Source: a virus. Taken from it: a stretch of 46,443 bases of DNA. A model generated the notes under the pieces. That model saw nothing but the letters and a program-made list of their open reading frames with translations, did no database searches and had not been told where the DNA came from. The stretch covers positions 1 through 46,443 of the IMG/VR virus record IMGVR_UViG_3300013102_000043, one strand, 5' to 3'. Positions 6,797 to 14,717 of the stretch are shown piece by piece; position 1 is the stretch's first letter, and each line of letters starts with the position of its first letter. A program made the translations under genes and the position numbers.

Positions 6797-7558
6797 TTAT
6801 CGCGCGAACATTCCCCACCAGAAGACGTGCCCCAGTATCGCTATATTCTGATCCTGTATCTCAGTAAAGGTGTAATCCTCATCTGGATGCTCTTCCCGGT
6901 TAAAGCTGCGAAGTCGAATGCCAGAGGGCAGTCTATAGAGCTGCTTCACGCGAAGCTGACCATGATGGGTGATCGCATACATGTCGCCATCGACGATGTC
7001 ACCCAGCGAGCTCTTGCCTATGTTGATGCCTACGGTGGCGCCATCGCGCAGCACCGGCAGCATGCTGTTGCCGCTGACGACCACGCATTTCGCGTTGCTG
7101 AACATAACGTTGTTATGACGGAGGTCTTTCTTGAAGAAGCGTAGTTTGGCGGTGTCGCTTTCTTCGATCACAAATCGGCCCGAGCCGGCAGCCAATTCCA
7201 CTTCTCGGAGGAAAGGGACGTAGACCTCGTCATCGTCGAGAGGGGTATTGTCGTCCCAAGGCTTGATGTCCGAGAGGTGGACGTCAGCACGGATGGCTCG
7301 ACCAGAGCCTACCTCGGCCTCTGAAGCCGAAAGAATATTGCCCATTCTATCGCTTAAGCCCCAGTGAGCAGGCTTCACAACGTCCGAGAAATACTCAATC
7401 AGCTCCATGAGCTTCGACTTATCGATTCGACCCGTCTTCACCCAGCCTTGGACAGACGGACCTGCCACGCCGAAATCTTCGGCGAGCTTCTTCTTTGTAA
7501 CGCGTTTGGCGACCCGAGCTTGCTCGATGGCTGCGCCTAATTCAGGACCTGTAAGCAT
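6797..7558 (-). CDS. cI: CI-type repressor with S24 autopeptidase domain
   Basis: A 253-residue repressor. Residues 20-50 form a helix-turn-helix (KKKLAEDFGVAGPSVQGWV). The C-terminal half is a LexA/S24 peptidase with cleavage site A124-G125 (ELAAGSGRF), nucleophile S165 (SGNSMLPVLRDG) and K205 (LRVKQLYR). It keeps the prophage silent and should self-cleave with RecA after DNA damage. It is divergent from cro across the operator region, and downstream of it lie the ATPase and TOPRIM-like genes. All key residues are present. Confidence 0.92.
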   Translation of the reverse strand: MLTGPELGAAIEQARVAKRVTKKKLAEDFGVAGPSVQGWVKTGRIDKSKLMELIEYFSDVVKPAHWGLSDRMGNILSASEAEVGSGRAIRADVHLSDIKPWDDNTPLDDDEVYVPFLREVELAAGSGRFVIEESDTAKLRFFKKDLRHNNVMFSNAKCVVVSGNSMLPVLRDGATVGINIGKSSLGDIVDGDMYAITHHGQLRVKQLYRLPSGIRLRSFNREEHPDEDYTFTEIQDQNIAILGHVFWWGMFAR

Positions 7559-7627
7559 TGCCTAATTAAGCCTATCCATTAGTCGAGTAGGCAATGGCTT
7601 GTTGAAAAATAGCCTATGCCTTATATT
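7556..7627 (+). promoter_or_regulatory. OR region: repressor operators and promoter pR
   Basis: Between cI and cro lie several copies of a 14-15 bp motif: GCCTAATTAAGCCTA, AAGCCTATCCATTAG, GTAGGCAATGGCTTG and TAGCCTATGCCTTA. They resemble TTAGGCAATGACTAA and TAAGGCATTAGCTA at pL. A rightward promoter is possible with TTGTTG (7599-7604), a 17-base spacer covering one site, and TATATT (7622-7627). A divergent promoter for cI should lie in the left half. The sites are seen. Their binding by CI and Cro is inferred. Confidence 0.65.
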
Positions 7628-7655
7628 TGCCACATGACAAACCTGAGTACCCCCC

Positions 7656-7877
7656 ATGACACCAGCAGAAGCGGTGCGTAAGGCAGCCGGGATTTTGGGC
7701 AGCCAAACAGAGTTGGCCAGCCGTCTTGATGTTCGAGCTCCAACTGTTAGCCAGTGGTGTTCCGGAGATCGACCGGTCCCGGCAGCAAGAGCGATTCAGA
7801 TCGAAGCGCTAACGAATGGCGAAGTGGAAAGGGGGCAGCTTTGCCCGTCTTTTCCTTGGGCCGAGATGGCCGCCTAA
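7656..7877 (+). CDS. cro: Cro-like regulator (YdaS family)
   Basis: A 73-residue helix-turn-helix protein starting MTPAEAVRKAAGILGSQTEL, with LDVRAPTVSQWCSGDRPVPA as recognition region and PAARAIQIEAL after it. This is the pattern of YdaS/Cro proteins encoded divergently from the repressor. It would shut down cI transcription and temper early promoters. It is the first gene from pR. Confidence 0.85.
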   Translation: MTPAEAVRKAAGILGSQTELASRLDVRAPTVSQWCSGDRPVPAARAIQIEALTNGEVERGQLCPSFPWAEMAA

Positions 7878-7931
7878 GCGACACCCCTGTCCGCCGATCC
7901 GATGAAGCCAGATTAGAAGAGAGCAGTCCCC

Positions 7932-8549
7932 ATGGAAACGTCCAGTTCAAGACACAGCGTGCAAACCCGTGACCAGGTGCTGGTCGCGCACGCAGCAAAC
8001 CAGATCGCCCGCACCAGCCTGAGCCAGGACGATTTCGCGCAGGCGCTGAGTCGTGAACTGCATTTGGCTTGCCAGGAAAAGGCTACGGCTAAAGAAGTGC
8101 CGGACTTCGGCGCGCTGACAGAACTGAACAATGTCGGTGAGTTCGTTAAGGCGACTGGCCGCTGGCTGAAACGTGTCCAGCGCTGGTTGTCGGGCGATCA
8201 AGACATGCCGTCTTGGCTGGAAGAGTCGTGGGTGAATGCTCTCGAACCCGAGTTCCGCGATCACTGCATCAACGAACTGGCCGGCCGCTACGGGCTAATC
8301 GGCGCCCGGCAGATGACCAGCGACCAATGCGCAAACAAAAGTTTTGGCGCTTTGATTCGCGCTCTGGGTGATGTGATCGACACCGGAAGCGACGTCTTTG
8401 ACGACCAGGTGATGTGCGAGGCGGACTTGCCACATCTTCCTGCGTTCGCCAAGCAATGCCGTCAGGTTGAAGCAAGGGCAGGGGAGTTGGGGCGGAAGGC
8501 TGATGAACTGCTTACGAAGCACCGACCGAACTTGAAATCCATCGCCTGA
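7932..8549 (+). CDS. Hypothetical early protein, 205 aa
   Basis: The gene lies directly behind cro and ahead of a terminator. The protein starts METSSSRHSVQTRDQ. It is helical, with a Trp-rich segment WLKRVQRWLSGDQDMPSWLE and a following DHCINELAGRYGLIGARQM. The position fits a CII-type or YdaT-type regulator, but no clear helix-turn-helix or toxin motif is seen, so the function is left open. The start ATG has GAAGAGAG upstream. Composition matches the phage core. Confidence 0.7.
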   Translation: METSSSRHSVQTRDQVLVAHAANQIARTSLSQDDFAQALSRELHLACQEKATAKEVPDFGALTELNNVGEFVKATGRWLKRVQRWLSGDQDMPSWLEESWVNALEPEFRDHCINELAGRYGLIGARQMTSDQCANKSFGALIRALGDVIDTGSDVFDDQVMCEADLPHLPAFAKQCRQVEARAGELGRKADELLTKHRPNLKSIA

Positions 8550-8560
8550 ATTCCAGACAC

Positions 8561-8591
8561 AAAAAAGCCGACGTACGAGGTCGGCTTTTTC
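8561..8591 (+). terminator. Terminator in the rightward early operon
   Basis: GCCGAC-loop-GTCGGC followed by TTTTT. It lies between the 205-aa gene and rha, a place where lambda has tR1. Read-through by antitermination would be needed to express replication genes. Confidence 0.8.
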
Positions 8592-8619
8592 TACAGCGGT
8601 AAAGCAAGTGGAGAAGATT

Positions 8620-9435
8620 ATGCACGCACAGACACAACAGAACAATACCGGACAGGTCGCGACACGTTTTGTTAATTCCGAAAACGTGTCGCGGGCCACG
8701 ATGTCGTCCCGCGAGATCGCCAACGTCACCGGCAAGCGTCACGCCAACGTGAAGCGCGACATCGCTGCGATGTTGAAAGAACTCAAATTAGATGTACTCA
8801 GTTTTGAGCACATCTATCTGGACGGTCAAAACCGCGAGCAGGTCGAGTACATGCTCGATCGCGAGCAGACCGACTGCCTGCTCACCGGCTATAGCGCGCC
8901 GATGCGCATGAAAGTGATTCGCCGCTGGCGTGAGCTGGAACAGCAGCAGGGCGCCCGCGAACAGGTCCTGCTCAATGGCACCAAGGTCGTCGGCGAGATC
9001 GCCATCATGGAATGCTTCACGCGCCTGCTGAAGCCCGCTCCATCCTGCCAGATGGCCATGCTCACGAAGATCGCCCAGAACAACGGCCTGGACCCGAAGT
9101 TTTTACCAAGCTATGCCGTCGATGCTGCGCCAGATGCTGCGCCAGATGCTGCCGGCGGCTCCTCGATGCCCACCAAGTCGGCCACGGCGCTACTGAAAGA
9201 CAACGCCATTTGCGTTTCGCCAGCGGCATTCAACCGCGCACTGGAAACCAGGGGCCTTCTTAAACAGCTCCAGCGCAAGAACTCCAAACGGGAAATGGTT
9301 CCGTTCTGGTCGGTGACTGAGCAGGGCCTTCGTTTCGGTAAGAATTTGACCAATCCTCAATCCCCTCGCGAGACACAACCTCACTGGTACGTGGATCGTT
9401 TCCTTGAGCTGGCTGCATTGGCTGGGAAAGGCTGA
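8620..9435 (+). CDS. rha: Rha-family phage regulatory protein
   Basis: A 271-residue protein from the ATG at 8620 with GGAG upstream (a GTG at 8608 is in frame). Residues about 24-115 form a Rha domain: TMSSREIANVTGKRHANVKR, then a region with DREQTDCLLTGYSAPMRMKV. The C-terminal part has a KilA-C/antirepressor-like segment (FNRALETRGLLKQLQRKNSK). Rha proteins affect early phage development and interfere with growth in some hosts. Two oddities: a 36-bp palindrome lies inside the N-terminal codons, and a 12-bp repeat at 9121-9153 encodes DAAPDAAPDAA. Confidence 0.85.
   Translation: MHAQTQQNNTGQVATRFVNSENVSRATMSSREIANVTGKRHANVKRDIAAMLKELKLDVLSFEHIYLDGQNREQVEYMLDREQTDCLLTGYSAPMRMKVIRRWRELEQQQGAREQVLLNGTKVVGEIAIMECFTRLLKPAPSCQMAMLTKIAQNNGLDPKFLPSYAVDAAPDAAPDAAGGSSMPTKSATALLKDNAICVSPAAFNRALETRGLLKQLQRKNSKREMVPFWSVTEQGLRFGKNLTNPQSPRETQPHWYVDRFLELAALAGKG
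8658..8693. repeat. 36-bp palindromic element, copy 1 (inside rha)
   Basis: CGCGACACGTTTT and AAAACGTGTCGCG are perfect 13-bp arms around a 10-base spacer. A second 36-bp element with the same outer ends lies at 15888-15923. Inside rha it encodes ATRF...ENVSR just before the Rha domain. Confidence 0.8.
9121..9153 (+). repeat. 12-bp tandem repeat in rha
   Basis: GATGCTGCGCCA twice plus a partial third copy, coding for DAAP units. It is a possible site of slippage-based length variation in a linker. Confidence 0.8.
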
Positions 9436-9436
9436 C

Positions 9437-10417
9437 ATGCAATACACCGTCACGATCAACCAGGTGAAGGCGCTGGAGTGGGGGCTGAATTCTCAGCAGG
9501 CCCTGCTGTTTGCCTTCGTCTACGAGAGCCCGAGCTGGGCCAATCCAATCAAGACGGATACTGGAATCTACTTCGCCCTGAGCAAGAGCAAGATCGTGGA
9601 AGAACTGCCGTTGCTCACGGATAAACCGGACACCGCTTACCGCCTGCTCAAAGCCCTGCGAGATGCCGGCCTGATCGAGTTGTCGAGTACTTCCAGCATC
9701 ACGCTGATCCGCCTGACCGAGAAGGCGAAAGAATGGAACCGCAAATTGGATGGGTCGGAAAAATATCCGACCTCTGATGCGATTGATGGTCGGAAAAAAA
9801 TCCGATCTACCTCGGATAAATCTCCGAGCAAGGTCGGAAAAAAATCCGGGCCAGGGTCGGAAAAATCTCCGACAAATCAGGGTACCAATAATCAGGGTAC
9901 CAATCAGGTAACCAGTAATCAGGATTTGCAGGACGGTACCGACAAGCCGGCCCAGTCCCGCGGTCTGGTGCTGGTGGTCGATCGCTCTGAGGCGCCACGG
10001 GTTGAGATCCCCGCCGACATGCCGGGACCCAAAGACCAGACCTGCAAGACATTCAAGACCTGGGCGAACTACGCCATGGCTTACCGCAAACGCTACGGCG
10101 CCTGGCCGGTGTGGAATGCCAAGGTCGGTGGTCAGCTCGGTCAGCTTGTCAGCCGCCTGGGCGCTGATGTCGCACATCACGTCGCCGCCCACTTCCTGAA
10201 AACCAGCGACGCCAGCGTGCTGCGCAAGTGCCACAGCCTCAACGAGCTGCTGGCCAACGCAGAGAGCTATCACACCCAGTGGGTCACCGGTCAGCGCATC
10301 AACGGGACAACCGCCCGCCAGATGGAACGTACCGAGGCGAACCACTCAGCAGCAGAGCAGGCTTCGCAAATGGTCCTGGCCAAGCGTCAGGCAGGAGAGC
10401 GCAATGAATACCTCTGA
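9437..10417 (+). CDS. O-like replication initiation protein
   Basis: A 326-residue protein from the ATG at 9437, which follows the rha stop by one base. Residues 1-100 look like a winged-helix replisome-organiser domain (LNSQQALLFAFVYESPSW, then AYRLLKALRDAGLIELSS). The middle (about 105-175) is a low-complexity linker written by DNA repeats. The C-terminal domain includes FKTWANYAMAYRKRYGAWP. A DNA-binding N-domain, an origin inside the gene and a C-terminal partner domain are as in lambda O. It would bind the iterons within its own gene and recruit the host helicase. Confidence 0.78.
   Translation: MQYTVTINQVKALEWGLNSQQALLFAFVYESPSWANPIKTDTGIYFALSKSKIVEELPLLTDKPDTAYRLLKALRDAGLIELSSTSSITLIRLTEKAKEWNRKLDGSEKYPTSDAIDGRKKIRSTSDKSPSKVGKKSGPGSEKSPTNQGTNNQGTNQVTSNQDLQDGTDKPAQSRGLVLVVDRSEAPRVEIPADMPGPKDQTCKTFKTWANYAMAYRKRYGAWPVWNAKVGGQLGQLVSRLGADVAHHVAAHFLKTSDASVLRKCHSLNELLANAESYHTQWVTGQRINGTTARQMERTEANHSAAEQASQMVLAKRQAGERNEYL
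9753..9923 (+). other. Probable phage replication origin (iterons)
   Basis: Five imperfect palindromes of 18-21 bp, type GGTCGGA-AAAAT-TCCGACC, start at 9753, 9788, 9811, 9832 and 9855. They are followed by direct repeats of AATCAGGGTACC (two copies plus a GTAACC variant) to about 9923. The site lies inside the O-like gene, as the lambda origin does in O. Confidence 0.7.
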
Positions 10418-11204
10418 AATGTCAGACGCCCAGGTAGCAGGTCTGGCGGCGGCTATCTGCGCCACCGCCGAAGCAATGGGCCAGGAGATCAGTCCCGGCA
10501 CCGCTGCGTTGATGGCTGAAGATTTGTCGGTTTACCCAGTCGCCATCGTTCGTGACGCATTGAAGTCCTGCCGCAATGAAGTGAAGGGGCGACTGGCAAT
10601 GGTCGAGATCCTCTCGCGCGTGCAGCTCAAGGATGGTCGGCCAGGAAGGGATGAGGCCTGGTCGATTGCACTTACCGCAGGCGACGAATCCGAAACAGTC
10701 GTGATGACCGCCGAGATACGCCAGGCGATGGTTGCCGCTCAGCCGATCTTGAGTCGTCGAGACGTAGTTGGTGCACGAATGGCGTTCAACAGCGCCTACG
10801 AGCGCCTGGTATCCACAGCCAGAGCGGAAGCCAAACCGACCACTTGGAGCGTTTCCCTCGGCCTCGATCCGGGGCGCCGGGTTACAGCGATTGAATCGGC
10901 TGTGCGTATGCAACTGATCACCCACCAGGCCGGTACCCAGTACTTGGCTGACCTTCGCATTCCGCCCATCACTACGGATGGCCAGGCCATTGCCGGGCTT
11001 ATCACAGGTTCCACCGCAGAGCCCTCACCGCACCTGCGCGAGAAGCTCGCTGAAGTGCGCCAGATCGTCGATGCGGCGAAGGCCCGGCAGAAGCGCGAGC
11101 GACTCAAGAAGGCTCAGGCAGATCGAGTCGACACATATCTGCGCAAGCGTAAGTTCCGAGCGGCTATCGCAGCAGCACAACGCAAGGAGACATTCTATGG
11201 CTGA
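10404..11204 (+). CDS. Replication-region protein, possible helicase loader (P-like position)
   Basis: A 266-residue protein overlapping the O-like gene by 14 bp. The N-terminal segment has YPVAIVRDALKSCRNEVKGR, then DGRPGRDEAWSIAL, a pair of motifs I associate with phage replication-region proteins. The C-terminus is strongly basic (KARQKRERLKKAQADR). It has no Walker motif, so it is not itself a DnaB or DnaC ATPase. Position suggests lambda P-like partner function, but this is not proven by sequence. Confidence 0.6.
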   Translation: MNTSEMSDAQVAGLAAAICATAEAMGQEISPGTAALMAEDLSVYPVAIVRDALKSCRNEVKGRLAMVEILSRVQLKDGRPGRDEAWSIALTAGDESETVVMTAEIRQAMVAAQPILSRRDVVGARMAFNSAYERLVSTARAEAKPTTWSVSLGLDPGRRVTAIESAVRMQLITHQAGTQYLADLRIPPITTDGQAIAGLITGSTAEPSPHLREKLAEVRQIVDAAKARQKRERLKKAQADRVDTYLRKRKFRAAIAAAQRKETFYG

Positions 11205-11784
11205 ACTCGCATTGATCCGCACAGCCCAGGGTTTGGTGCCGGCCACCGAAGCCGACCGTGAAACCGTCCAGAAGTGGAAGGCTGGCCAGATCATTCACGG
11301 CAAGTTCACCCGCATGCGCAACGGCAAATTCCACGGCAAGTTCTTCTCGATGCTCGACCTGGCTTGGGAGTACTGGGAGCCGGTCGGCGGCCTGATTCCG
11401 CGCCAGGAGATGCGCGGCATTCGGGGGCTGGCCAAGTTCTTCGAAGCGCAGAGCGGCAAGCCGGGGCAGCTGTCGGACGCCGTCGCGACATACGTAGCCG
11501 GCCTTGAGTCGACTCGCGCTGAACGCTTCCCGGCCGTGGACAAGTCCCGCGAAGCTTTCCGTGAGTGGGTGACGATCGAGGCCGGCCATTTCCACCTGGT
11601 GCACACGCCCGAAGGAATCCGAAAAGAGGCCAAGTCGATCAGTTGGGCAAACATGGATGACACTGCTTTCGAGCCGCTTTATCGCGACGTCTTCAACGCC
11701 TGCTGGCGGTTGGTGCTATCTGCTCACTTTGAGAATGAAGCTGACGCGCTTTCTGCGGCTGATCAGCTGGGGAGCTACGCATGA
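11197..11784 (+). CDS. DUF1367 family protein
   Basis: A 195-residue protein from the ATG at 11197 with GGAG upstream, overlapping the previous gene by 8 bp. The N-terminus has MAELALIRTAQGLVPATEAD and the core HGKFFSMLDLAWEYWEPVGG, characteristic of DUF1367, a family found in nin-type regions next to recombination genes. The biochemical role is unknown. It is in a 4-bp overlap with ninG. Confidence 0.8.
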   Translation: MAELALIRTAQGLVPATEADRETVQKWKAGQIIHGKFTRMRNGKFHGKFFSMLDLAWEYWEPVGGLIPRQEMRGIRGLAKFFEAQSGKPGQLSDAVATYVAGLESTRAERFPAVDKSREAFREWVTIEAGHFHLVHTPEGIRKEAKSISWANMDDTAFEPLYRDVFNACWRLVLSAHFENEADALSAADQLGSYA

Positions 11785-12362
11785 GCCTTCCCGCCAAACA
11801 ACCCCGACCGAAGCAGTGCAAGAACCCTGCATGCGGCATCAGTTTCCCGCCGCAGCGCTTGGGTCAGGCCGTGTGCAGCCCTAAGTGCGGCCTGGCCATC
11901 AAGGATGTGAATCGGGAGAAAGCGCGTAAGTCGCTGGCCGAGCTCGGCCGCAAGGAGATTCGCGCAGCCAAGGAGCGGATCAAGCCGAAAGGGCAGTACA
12001 TGAAGGAGGCTCAGACTGCTTTCAACGCCTGGGTTCGTGAGCGTGACGCGGCTCTGCCGTGCATCAGTTGCGGCCGCCACCACCAGGGCAAATACGACGC
12101 AGGGCATTACCGTACTGTAGGCAGCAACCCTGCGCTTCGCTTCGAGCCGCTGAACTGCCACCGCCAGTGTTCACCGTGCAATACCCAGCTGTCCGGGAAC
12201 ATCGTCAATTACCGCATCGCGCTGGTGAAGCGGATCGGTACCGAGGCAGTCGACTGGCTGGAAGGTCCGCATGAGCCGAAGAAGTACACCATCGAAGAAC
12301 TGAAGGCGATGACCGCCGACTACCGGGCCAAGACCCGCGAACTAAAGAGGGCGGCAGCATGA
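11781..12362 (+). CDS. ninG: NinG/Rap recombination protein
   Basis: A 193-residue protein of normal family length. An N-terminal zinc-type pattern CKNPACGISF...VCSPKC is followed by a long basic helix. The nuclease-like core has LPCISCGRHHQGKYDAGHYR, with CNTQLSGN after it. NinG (lambda Rap) is a structure-specific nuclease that processes recombination intermediates. It overlaps neighbours by 4 bp on both sides. Confidence 0.92.
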   Translation: MSLPAKQPRPKQCKNPACGISFPPQRLGQAVCSPKCGLAIKDVNREKARKSLAELGRKEIRAAKERIKPKGQYMKEAQTAFNAWVRERDAALPCISCGRHHQGKYDAGHYRTVGSNPALRFEPLNCHRQCSPCNTQLSGNIVNYRIALVKRIGTEAVDWLEGPHEPKKYTIEELKAMTADYRAKTRELKRAAA

Positions 12363-13054
12363 TCTATCCAAGTGTTCTGAACGCAGTTGTCTCGGCCCTC
12401 GCGGCTGAGGCGATCGACAACACCAGCAAGCAGGCGTGGCAGAAGCTGTACAACTCTGCCGACGAAGAGGAGGGCGGGGATCTGGCGACACTGGTTCGCT
12501 CGCGCGGCACCGACACCATCGATCGCACACAAGTGGATTGCTGGGTATCTGCTCGACTGCACCGCGCGCTCGAACCGAAGCACTGGAATGCGCTGGTGGC
12601 GAAGTACAGCACCCACAAGGGGCGCAAAGTGCAGGCGATCTCAGCTTTGCAGGCCCTGATTAGCACCCCGGCTCCGAAGCTGTTTTTGTACAAGGCGACT
12701 ACGGCCTGGGCCATCCCGCAGCTGAAGGGCGCGCGACCGAAGGTGATGACCTCGGTGTCTGTTGAGATTCCGCTCGATGCTCCGGATTGGCGTCGCGAGG
12801 CTGTGGTGACGGCAGCACTGGCTGCCGGCCAGGCCAAGGTAAAGAAAGACGAGTCCCGGTCCGCCGGCATGATCGTGCTGAAGGACAGCTTCTACGACAT
12901 GAACACCTGGGACAACGATGGCACGCCGGAGTCGACTCGGCGCCGCTGGAGGCAGTCCATTCAGAAGTCGGCGGATGATTTGGTGAACGAGGCGCTAGCC
13001 CATGCCTGCGATATTCTGGAGGCGGAAGGGCTCCTGATGGATAGTGCTGCGTGA
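12359..13054 (+). CDS. Hypothetical protein in the antitermination-Q position, 231 aa
   Basis: The gene overlaps ninG by 4 bp and ends the early operon, the place where lambdoid phages carry Q. The protein begins MIYPSVLNAVVSALAAEAID, with a middle part RTQVDCWVSARLHRALEPKH and a C-terminus TPESTRRRWRQSIQKSADDL. Arg-rich helices would suit nucleic-acid binding. I recognise no Q family or zinc motif, so a late-regulator role is inference from location only. Confidence 0.6.
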   Translation: MIYPSVLNAVVSALAAEAIDNTSKQAWQKLYNSADEEEGGDLATLVRSRGTDTIDRTQVDCWVSARLHRALEPKHWNALVAKYSTHKGRKVQAISALQALISTPAPKLFLYKATTAWAIPQLKGARPKVMTSVSVEIPLDAPDWRREAVVTAALAAGQAKVKKDESRSAGMIVLKDSFYDMNTWDNDGTPESTRRRWRQSIQKSADDLVNEALAHACDILEAEGLLMDSAA

Positions 13055-13119
13055 GCTTTAGCGCGGGACAAAGAAACGTCCTTTGCTACAGTCTACTGAT
13101 CAAAACAGGAGTGCATGCT

Positions 13120-13452
13120 ATGCGCTATATGGAGTTGGTCGGGGTGGTAAGTTTAGCGGTTGCTGTATCGTCATGTGCAAGCAGTGGAAACAAGATCAGT
13201 CAAAGCCAAATTGATCAGATAAAAATTGGCGAGACCACATTCAATCAAATGATTGAGATCTTTGGCGCGCCTGTTGGGCAGGGCTATGGAAGTGAAGGGC
13301 ATCTGACTGCCAATTGGATGTACATATATGCTGGGCCGTTTGGATCAGGAATGGAGCAACAAGTCCTTGCCGTCTATTTTGATGATAAGGACAAAGTGCA
13401 AAAGTACAACTTGCTCAACCAGTCACCCGATGGGGTTCGATTTGGAAGATGA
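13120..13452 (+). CDS. Small lipoprotein, BamE/SmpA-like
   Basis: A 110-residue protein from the ATG at 13120 with AGGAG upstream. A signal peptide ends at a lipobox, LAVAVSSC (Cys about residue 19), so it should be lipidated. The mature part has QIKIGETTFNQMIEIFGAPV and YVYAGPFG-like strands, the fold pattern of SmpA/BamE domains (small outer-membrane lipoproteins). It is followed by its own terminator and is probably lysogen-expressed cargo. Confidence 0.7.
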   Translation: MRYMELVGVVSLAVAVSSCASSGNKISQSQIDQIKIGETTFNQMIEIFGAPVGQGYGSEGHLTANWMYIYAGPFGSGMEQQVLAVYFDDKDKVQKYNLLNQSPDGVRFGR

Positions 13453-13537
13453 GATTCACAAATCCTGTTGACATCACTGAGCGGATGAGCGAAATTAGTC
13501 CCATCCTGTCATTCTTGCGCGTTTAGGATTGACCAAG

Positions 13538-13566
13538 AAAAGCCCGGCAGATGTCGGGCTTTTTTG
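13538..13566 (+). terminator. Terminator after the lipoprotein gene
   Basis: AGCCCG-GCAGATGT-CGGGCT followed by TTTTT. Confidence 0.85.
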
Positions 13567-13591
13567 TACATAGTCCTTGAGGATCGAGCAC

Positions 13592-13966
13592 ATGGAAATG
13601 TGGGAGTTGGTCAGACGCCTTATTGCTGGGGCAAATGGTGGGTGTCAATCGTTCACACCTAGTTTGATCGGTGACCTTTACCATCGTGATTTGGTTGTGG
13701 CAAAACAGGAAATTGGTCTCACCTATCAAGAAGTCTTGGACTTCGCTGATTGTCTTTCTGAGCAAATGCAGGAAGAAGGCCTCATACGGCAAGCCGGTGT
13801 AAGAGGTAGGGGGCCGGCGATACTGGGTGCGATGGAGCGCACTGAACTTGGTGAAGAGCTTTATGACGCCCTTCGCGGACATAACGTCGTTAGTTTTTTC
13901 GAGGGCATGCATGCGGAAGTAGATGCTGCCGAAATCCGAAGGCTCCTGCACCAGTTGAACTCCTGA
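13592..13966 (+). CDS. Hypothetical protein, 124 aa
   Basis: From the ATG at 13592 with GAGG upstream (TTG at 13577 in frame). The protein begins MEMWELVRRLIAGANGG. The middle (VLDFADCLSEQMQEEGLIRQ, then GRGPAILGAMERTELGEEL) reads like a small winged-helix domain. It stands alone between two terminators, so it is a separate unit. No family is named with confidence. Confidence 0.6.
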   Translation: MEMWELVRRLIAGANGGCQSFTPSLIGDLYHRDLVVAKQEIGLTYQEVLDFADCLSEQMQEEGLIRQAGVRGRGPAILGAMERTELGEELYDALRGHNVVSFFEGMHAEVDAAEIRRLLHQLNS

Positions 13967-13986
13967 ATTTCCTTTGCTTCACCCTG

Positions 13987-14011
13987 AACCCGGTCACCGA
14001 GCCGGGTTTTT
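13987..14011 (+). terminator. Terminator after the 124-aa gene
   Basis: AACCCGG-loop-CCGGGTT followed by TTT. Confidence 0.8.
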
Positions 14012-14278
14012 ATTGCCCGCAAGAAACTATCCGCCGTATCCAAGGCGGCCCTTGGGAAGACCTGGACACTGATAAGCCAGCATTTGCGGTGCTACAAGAA
14101 AACAACGGCAGCCCGCGCACCCTGCACACCAATGCTTATAGGGTGGCGCGAGACAGAACTGCGAGATCGATGCATAAGGGCGTCGACGCTGTGAAGGCCT
14201 TCGGCAGACAGGAGGGGAAAGACCCTCACACCTATTTCGGGCCTCGCATTAAGCGGGGCCTTTCGCGTCAGTCAGAAT
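14012..14278. other. Non-coding region before the lysis genes
   Basis: No supported gene. A rightward hairpin at 14240-14264 (GCCTCGC-loop-GCGGGGC, then TTT) resembles the terminator at 14603-14630. The late promoter and antiterminator-loading site are expected in or near this stretch, but I could not assign them. Confidence 0.4.
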
Positions 14279-14515
14279 CTACAAAGATCGGTGCCAAGTT
14301 ACTTCGGTGATGCCGCTTAATCTCACGAAATCTCGCATTGCTCTGATTGTTCCGCCGCATGGCGGACCTGAACCAAGAATGCTGCCAGAGTGAATTAAGG
14401 AGAGGTAGCAAGCATCCGCCTCTGTCATGGTTGTCGAGGGATGGGCGAACACGACGCGGTACCCGTTGAAGCTGTAGCAGATAATAAAATTCGAGAGCTT
14501 CACGGCGGACCTCAT
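14279..14515 (-). CDS. DUF6555-like small protein
   Basis: A 78-residue frame on the opposite strand. It starts at the ATG at 14515, with a GTG at 14503 as an alternative because it has GAGG in front. The beginning LSNFIICYSFNGYRVVFAHP and the end ITEVTWHRS match the outline of small Pseudomonas DUF6555 proteins, which end in a similar V-x-W segment. The function is unknown. It sits between two rightward terminators in a gap of the lysis region, so it is likely an independently expressed accessory gene. Confidence 0.5.
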   Translation of the reverse strand: MRSAVKLSNFIICYSFNGYRVVFAHPSTTMTEADACYLSLIHSGSILGSGPPCGGTIRAMRDFVRLSGITEVTWHRSL

Positions 14516-14602
14516 GGCCACTGGCTATCACCTGTTGAGCCTAGTATGGGTGCGAGTAAATTGCTCTTGCCTCCGGTCTGAATGATTCAAAACTCTTTAT
14601 TT

Positions 14603-14630
14603 GAGCCTCGCCAATGTGCGGGGCTTTTTC
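14603..14630 (+). terminator. Hairpin terminator upstream of the holin genes
   Basis: GCCTCGC-loop-GCGGGGC followed by TTTTT. Confidence 0.75.
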
Positions 14631-14717
14631 GTTTTCGGCTCCACCACACCCATCGCTCTGAGCTGGGAGTGCTGCAGGGGCTGATTCAATTCACGTCATG
14701 CCAATGGAGTCGAGCGC

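Noticed and set aside
9753-9923. Repeat cluster as a CRISPR array
   Set aside because: Units are palindromic, 18-21 bp, with spacers of only a few bases, and lie inside a coding gene. This is an origin, not CRISPR.
14089-14310. Rightward 73-aa frame before the lysis genes
   Set aside because: Starts at a non-ATG codon without RBS and includes a terminator-like hairpin.
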